From contig JALNYN010000002.1 of the NCBI GenBank assembly GCA_023229825.1, forward strand, positions 1-64,000: DNA of 64,000 nucleotides, given 5' to 3'. How positions within the stretch are numbered: position 1 is the stretch's first letter; each line of letters opens with the position of its first letter. The notes beneath the pieces were generated by a model. That model was given only the letters and a program-made list of their open reading frames with translations, had not been told where the DNA came from and did no database searches. A program made the position numbers and the translations under genes. Below are positions 59,758 through 64,000 of this stretch, piece after piece. Source of the DNA: Minisyncoccota bacterium (lineage in GTDB: Bacteria; Patescibacteriota; Minisyncoccia; Phycocordibacterales; CAIJYI01).

Positions 59758-60657
59758 ATGCCTAAAATAGCGAATGATCGCAAAAAAATATATATCTTGG
59801 GCGCATCCGGATATCTGGGAAGTTTATGCGCGGATCACATGAGATCGCATGGACATATCGTATTCACGGAGCGCGTTGAAATAACAAATTTTTCAGCTTT
59901 AATAAGAGCTTTCAAGATATTTAACCCGACCGTTGTGATCAGTTGCGCGGGAGCAAAAGCCCATCCTACCGTTGATTGGTGCGAGGATCACAAGGAAGAA
60001 ACCGTACGGATCAATGTGGCCGGTCAAATACTCGCCGCGACCGCCGCGATAGAATGCGGGGCGTATCCGATACAGATCAGTTCCGGTTGCATATATCAAG
60101 GTACTCCGGGATATATTCACGCGGAAGACGACAAACCGGATTTCGACGGGAGTTATTATTCCCGAATGAGGATAGTCATGCAGGAAGCGCTCAAAGAATT
60201 GCCGGTTATGCAGGCGCGAATACGGATGCCATTATCATCTGTACCGCACGAACGCAATTTCTTGAATAAAATAATCGGCTATAAAAAGATCGTTTCCGTT
60301 CCGAATTCGATTACCTATTTGGATGACTTGTGGCCGGCGCTTGAAATTCTCATGCAAAAAAAACCGACGGGAATATTTAATCTTACGAACAACGGATATG
60401 TTACAAACGTACAGGTATTGGAAGCATATAAAGCGGTCGTTGATCCGCATCATACTTTTGAAGTCATTCCTTTGTCTGAATTTCAAGGGATGTATGTCAG
60501 TATCGTAAAAGCTAAAAGAAGCAATTGTGTTCTTTCCAACGCCAAATTGGCAAAACTCGGCATAGAAATGCCGGAATTGAACGATAAACGTCTTAAGGAG
60601 ATCATGCAAAAATATAAAATGGAGCTTGAGCGCAGGTCGTATTGGAAAAATAGATAA
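59758..60657 (+). CDS. RmlD-like NAD(P)-dependent reductase/epimerase of the SDR superfamily
   Basis: 299 residues. The N-terminal nucleotide-binding loop is ILGASGYLGS, followed by VVISCAGAKAH and INVAGQILAA, and a substrate region SSGCIYQG. The length and the SSGCIYQGTPG pattern fit the dTDP-4-dehydrorhamnose reductase group of extended SDRs. The catalytic Tyr lies in SYYSRMR, where the usual YxxxK Lys is an Arg, which is odd. A perfect AAGGAGG lies nine bases upstream of the ATG. It may act in sugar modification, perhaps of surface glycans. Confidence 0.82.
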   Translation: MPKIANDRKKIYILGASGYLGSLCADHMRSHGHIVFTERVEITNFSALIRAFKIFNPTVVISCAGAKAHPTVDWCEDHKEETVRINVAGQILAATAAIECGAYPIQISSGCIYQGTPGYIHAEDDKPDFDGSYYSRMRIVMQEALKELPVMQARIRMPLSSVPHERNFLNKIIGYKKIVSVPNSITYLDDLWPALEILMQKKPTGIFNLTNNGYVTNVQVLEAYKAVVDPHHTFEVIPLSEFQGMYVSIVKAKRSNCVLSNAKLAKLGIEMPELNDKRLKEIMQKYKMELERRSYWKNR

Positions 60658-60667
60658 TATAAAACAA

Positions 60668-60696
60668 AACAGGCGAACAATTCGCCTGTTTTTTCT
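60668..60696 (+). terminator. Terminator after the reductase gene
   Basis: ACAGGCGAA and TTCGCCTGT pair around CAA, with a T run. Confidence 0.85.
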
Positions 60697-60701
60697 TGTT
60701 T

Positions 60702-60735
60702 ACGTCATTCCGGCCCGCGAGCCGGAATCCACGTC
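60702..60735. repeat. Single type A palindromic unit
   Basis: CGTCATTCCGGCCCGCGAGC and CCGGAATCCACG, the short form of the type A element at 6581. Confidence 0.75.
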
Positions 60736-60772
60736 GCGAATCTAAGTCGATCGACAAAGGCGAAGGTATAAA

Positions 60773-60801
60773 ACAAAACACCATTAATTATGGTGTTTTG
60801 A
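60773..60801 (-). terminator. Terminator of the GH13 gene
   Basis: AAAACACC and GGTGTTTT pair around an ATTAATTAT loop, with T on the minus strand. Confidence 0.65.
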
Positions 60802-60817
60802 GGATAAAAATTTCCTT

Positions 60818-62152
60818 TTATGCGACAGCAACAGCTTCGGCCTCCTTCGGTTCCTCGGGAATTTCCACGGCGATAAGCTGATCGCGTTTTTTCTTTTCAC
60901 TTATTTCATGCGCTACAAATGAGAAAAGAGAATTCGGATCTTCCATCTGCTGTTTTGCGCTTTCCCAGTCAAAATTGCCTCGGACATAGCGTCTGGTATC
61001 TCGCTGTTCTCCTTGAGACAGGTCATTTTCCATTCCGATCTCCTCTCCGTAGTAGATGATCGGCGTCCCTTCGATAGAGAGAAGCATTTTAAACGCGTTC
61101 TCGATCGGTTTTCTTTCTCCGTTGAAGATCGTCGCCATGCGGGCTGCCAAGCATAATTCATCGCGGAATTTGAATTGCGCAAGGCGGCCGTCGCTTCCAA
61201 GAAGTTCCCCTCTCTCTTCGTCGGTAAGCTGGATCACAAGATCGTCATGATTTCTGAGAAAGATCGCCCAGTGGCAAGTATCAGGAATGGGTAATTTGGT
61301 TGAAATATCCTCAACCGTCGTTTCGTTTCGTTTTGCGGCAAGGATCATCCTTGGCGCCATCGGAAATTTATAGGCGAGCTGGCATTCGTCTCCGTTGCCG
61401 AAATAATTCATGGTGGTATCGAGCGTATCGCAAACCACCTCGGCGAGAAGCGCAACCTCCGGATTTTTTTCGTTTAAATGAGCTCTCAATTTCTTTAAAA
61501 CTTCATGCGTCTCCGGAAGACTTTCGCATTTTGTTCCTTCTTTTTTGATCAAGAAAGAGATCGCATCCAAACGGAATGCGTCGACCCCGATGTCGATCCA
61601 GAAATCCATAACAGAATACATATCATCCACGACTTTCTGGTTATTCCAGTTCAGATCGGGCTGTTCCGCATAAAAGGTCGCATAATAGTAATCCTGGGTC
61701 GCTTCATTCCAGATCCAATTTTTTGGTTTTAAATGAGGAAAAGCGTTATTCCCGAGCTCGTACCCCTCCCCCTTTTCCGACCAAAGGAAATAATCCCGAT
61801 AGGGGCTCTCTTTTGAGGAACTTGCGTCGACAAACCACGGATGCATGGAGGAAACATGATTCAAGATCATATCTGCCAAAACACGAATACCCCTTTTATG
61901 CGCTTCCTCAATGAACTTTTTAAAATCGTCGAGCGTTCCCAGCTCCGGTTTAACATTCTTATAATCGGAAATATCATATCCATCGTCCACCATCGGAGAA
62001 GGATAATGCGGAAGCAGGTGCAGACACGTTACCCCGAGCTTCTCAAAATAGTCGAGCCGATCCGCGAGATTGCTAAAATTGCCCGCAAATTTGTCGACAT
62101 ACAACTCATAAAAAACGGCATTTTGCCACCATTTGTTTTTATTTTTATTCAT
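60818..62152 (-). CDS. GH13-family alpha-glucosidase/trehalose synthase-like enzyme
   Basis: 444 residues. The TIM-barrel motifs are present: VTCLHLLPHYPSP (region I context), MILNHVSSMHPWF, catalytic nucleophile in GVDAFRLDAISF, acid/base Glu in ALLAEVVCDT and the stabilising Asp in FLRNHDDL. The pattern resembles trehalose synthase/oligo-alpha-glucosidase GH13 members, but the C-terminal beta domain is absent; typical members have more than 500 residues. An acidic tail (EEPKEAEAVAVA) ends the protein. It has no signal peptide, so it acts in the cytoplasm, probably on glycogen- or trehalose-related glucans. Confidence 0.88.
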   Translation of the reverse strand: MNKNKNKWWQNAVFYELYVDKFAGNFSNLADRLDYFEKLGVTCLHLLPHYPSPMVDDGYDISDYKNVKPELGTLDDFKKFIEEAHKRGIRVLADMILNHVSSMHPWFVDASSSKESPYRDYFLWSEKGEGYELGNNAFPHLKPKNWIWNEATQDYYYATFYAEQPDLNWNNQKVVDDMYSVMDFWIDIGVDAFRLDAISFLIKKEGTKCESLPETHEVLKKLRAHLNEKNPEVALLAEVVCDTLDTTMNYFGNGDECQLAYKFPMAPRMILAAKRNETTVEDISTKLPIPDTCHWAIFLRNHDDLVIQLTDEERGELLGSDGRLAQFKFRDELCLAARMATIFNGERKPIENAFKMLLSIEGTPIIYYGEEIGMENDLSQGEQRDTRRYVRGNFDWESAKQQMEDPNSLFSFVAHEISEKKKRDQLIAVEIPEEPKEAEAVAVA

Positions 62153-62236
62153 ATCCCGCAGTATAACAAATTCTTATAATTTTGCACACGAACCGCGGCG
62201 TGAATATCGTCCACGGAGATCTTTGAGGTATGTACT

Positions 62237-63571
62237 TCACACGCGATTGAAAAGCTTCTTAATTTCAGAAATGTTTGGAAGGTAAACTTTTTTCTTTCCT
62301 TTTTTAAACTCGATCAGTAATCCTCTTTCTTCCAACAACATCAGGTCCTTTCTCGCTGTTTCATAAGAAGTGGCATTTTTTATTTGATAGGTTTTTACTT
62401 CAAGGGGGTATTCCGGATGACCTTCTGCATATTCAAGAACCGCCGCCTGTCTTTCATTAATGTCTTTGTATATTGCAGTAATTCGTTTATTCATTTCCAT
62501 TTCATGTGTTTTTTTCTTATAGTGCTCTTTGAGGTTTTCAATGGCTTTTTGAATAGTCGCCGTCGAGTGATAGAGGAAGTACGTTAAATCACCGCCATCA
62601 TATTCCGAGAAAAGAAAAGCGTTGTCATACGACACCCTTGAATTCTTAATCACGGACGAGATAGAAAGATACTCAAACAGCCAATAGCCGCGTTTTCTGA
62701 GGTACCAATAAAAAAGAGCGCGTGCAGTTCTTCCGTTTCCATCCGGAAAAGGGTGCAAATATGCCAACCAAAAATGTATGATAGTTGCTTTGATAACAGG
62801 GTGCACAAAAGATTCACCCTCGCCGTCTTCTTTGTTGGCGTATTTAACAAGATTTTTTATACCTTCTATCATTTCATCAGCTGATGGCGGGGTGAAAATA
62901 ATTTCCCCCGTAAGTTTATCTAAAACAACTATCGGATCATTTTCCTCGCGAAATTTACCGCAATCATCAGTATTATCGAGAGTGTCTCGAGTGATTACTT
63001 CTTGAATTTCCAACAACATTTTTTCTGAAAGATCAAGATCTTTCAGTGTGTCAATTCGTTTCATCAAATGATAGTTATTCATTATCATTTGCTCGCTTGT
63101 TGTCCTTGGTTTTCGCCCCGAATAGATCATTTCCTTTGCAATACGCCGCGTAGTGCTGGCACCTTCAAGTTGGCTTGACGCGATAGCTTCTTCAGATAGT
63201 CCGCTCACAATAAGTTGTTCTTTCTGAAGCCCGGCAGGCTTATCTGTTAGGGTTTGTATAAAACCCGCCGTATGTGTATCAATATGACTCAGTCTTTCAT
63301 AGAGAGTTTTTGTCATTGTGTACTCAAAAATTTCTCTTTTTGTCGAGACGATAGGGGTTTTTTCTCTTTGGTTTCGATAAAATATTTTTAAAGCAGCCCA
63401 TGCTTCTTCAATACTTAGATCAAGAGGGGGCTTGTGGTACTTAAAATCCTCCCAATATAAATATTTTTCTTGAATCGTATTAGCAAATTCACGAAACTCA
63501 TCGGAGCTTATAACTTTTTGGATAAGGCTTGAACTTATGTAATCTTGCCAAGCTGGCGGTTGTTTAATCAT
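62237..63571 (-). CDS. Fic-domain protein with C-terminal winged helix
   Basis: 444 residues. The Fic motif is HPFPDGNGRTAR; an inhibitory helix with SSQLEGAST lies upstream (about 135). After the Fic core (about 130-330) the C-terminal part (LLEERGLLIEFKKGKKKVYL) looks like a winged-helix DNA-binding domain. Such proteins often regulate themselves. The region upstream of the start has many copies of a TTACTA-like word, which supports that idea. The target of the AMPylation is unknown. It is distinct from the shorter Fic protein at 15.8 kb. Confidence 0.92.
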   Translation of the reverse strand: MIKQPPAWQDYISSSLIQKVISSDEFREFANTIQEKYLYWEDFKYHKPPLDLSIEEAWAALKIFYRNQREKTPIVSTKREIFEYTMTKTLYERLSHIDTHTAGFIQTLTDKPAGLQKEQLIVSGLSEEAIASSQLEGASTTRRIAKEMIYSGRKPRTTSEQMIMNNYHLMKRIDTLKDLDLSEKMLLEIQEVITRDTLDNTDDCGKFREENDPIVVLDKLTGEIIFTPPSADEMIEGIKNLVKYANKEDGEGESFVHPVIKATIIHFWLAYLHPFPDGNGRTARALFYWYLRKRGYWLFEYLSISSVIKNSRVSYDNAFLFSEYDGGDLTYFLYHSTATIQKAIENLKEHYKKKTHEMEMNKRITAIYKDINERQAAVLEYAEGHPEYPLEVKTYQIKNATSYETARKDLMLLEERGLLIEFKKGKKKVYLPNISEIKKLFNRV

Positions 63572-63710
63572 AGTATTTTTATGTATTACTAGTTTATTAC
63601 TAATTTATACTAAATTAGTAATAAAGTCAATACATAAGTAATAAAGCCATATTTTTGACTGTTTATTTCTCAATTACTACTTTAGTAAATTATAGTAATA
63701 TATGGTACTT
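63572..63710. promoter_or_regulatory. Promoter and operator region of the second fic gene
   Basis: Repeated words TTACTA and its inverse TAGTAA occur at 63586, 63594, 63612, 63617, 63634 and again near 63675-63700. A TTGACT box (about 63625) and a TATAAA/TAAATT box lie among them on the minus strand. The interval 63572-63801 otherwise shows no gene. Confidence 0.5.
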
Positions 63711-63801
63711 GTGATTTTTTATCGCCAATTTCGACCAACTCCGTTAGTGTAGGTATTGCGATACAAAAAAAGAGGAAGTAATCGACGAACTTACTCAACA
63801 A

Positions 63802-64000
63802 TTATGGTTTTATATATTGTCTACGAATGAGTAAAAATACCGCGAAACTGCCGTTTACCAATGCTAAAACTAAAGGAAAAAGCCAAGTGGTTAAGCTGTA
63901 AGACTGAAGAGCGACTATGCCGAGAAAAAACTTTACGGAATTCAATATCCACATGCTCACCGTTTCTTCGTGAGGTTTATGATAACCTTTGCGAAAAGTC
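63802..64000 (-). CDS. 3' part of a membrane protein gene, cut by the right window edge
   Basis: An open frame on the minus strand runs from the right edge to a TAA at 63802-63804. It has about 65 residues, with hydrophobic stretches FFLGIVALQSYSLTTWLFPL and VLALVNGSFAVFLLI and a charged end RRQYIKP. It looks like the last two helices of a small membrane protein. The start lies outside the window, unless an internal ATG (about 63955) is used. No family can be named. Confidence 0.55.
   Translation of the reverse strand, partial: TFRKGYHKPHEETVSMWILNSVKFFLGIVALQSYSLTTWLFPLVLALVNGSFAVFLLIRRQYIKP

Noticed and set aside
62650..62850. Short minus-strand ORF within the second fic gene
   Set aside because: It overlaps the conserved Fic core in another frame; no support.

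Overview
The window looks like part of the chromosome of an ultra-small Candidate Phyla Radiation bacterium (Patescibacteria, most likely Parcubacteria). The evidence is a compact dnaA/dnaN origin region next to rpmH-rnpA-yidD-yidC, a shortened YebC, a VirB4/PrgI/VirB6-type secretion locus with several VirB2-like pilins, a stand-alone PilB-type ATPase, many small secreted or membrane proteins without recognisable relatives, and 23S-intervening-sequence (four-helix-bundle) proteins. UGA is used as a stop, so the code is not that of Gracilibacteria/Absconditabacteria. I saw no rRNA, tRNA or CRISPR array. The exact lineage cannot be read from the sequence alone.

Layout. 1-6.5 kb: secreted proteins (SH3/carbohydrate-module protein, M23 endopeptidase, three paralogous membrane-anchored proteins). 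6.8-8.5 kb: PilB ATPase. 8.5-9.3 kb: a small gene between inverted repeats, and a probable structured RNA. 9.3-16.7 kb: ruvB, a small membrane protein, an ORF6N protein, short yebC, ruvC, an acidic peptide, a class A penicillin-binding protein and a Fic protein. 16.8-17.5 kb: a REP-associated transposase (RAYT) with perfect terminal inverted repeats. 17.6-25.9 kb: a 2579-residue RHS-repeat protein with a small downstream partner. 26.2-32.9 kb: origin region, DciA-like gene, dnaN, oriC, dnaA, then rpmH, rnpA, yidD, yidC on the other strand. 32.9-47.9 kb: a long minus-strand type IV secretion/pilus locus. 48-51 kb: peptidoglycan-binding protein, ksgA and a second RAYT. 51-57.4 kb: an intein-containing UvrD helicase and three low-complexity proteins. 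57.7-64 kb: LysM/M23 peptidase, small proteins, an SDR/RmlD-like reductase, a GH13 enzyme, a second Fic protein and a truncated membrane gene.

How the genes fit together. The 33-48 kb locus contains a VirB4 ATPase split into two genes, PrgI/VirB3, a VirB6-like channel, VirB2-like pilins (one fused to a lytic-transglycosylase domain, one to an M15-like peptidase domain) and several secreted helper proteins. It looks like a cell-envelope machine for DNA or protein exchange that carries its own wall-opening domains. The RHS protein, the M23 enzymes and the modules shared between secreted proteins point to a surface-oriented lifestyle.

The most unusual layer is the repeat landscape. There are at least three families of short palindromes plus many AT-rich low-complexity inverted repeats. 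Two RAYT transposases are bracketed by perfect inverted repeats. Palindromes related to one of these are inserted in frame inside ksgA, and others are nested within each other. A different 30-bp inverted repeat brackets two unrelated small genes. Many genes have a -10 box 6-7 bases upstream of the ATG, which implies widespread leaderless mRNAs.
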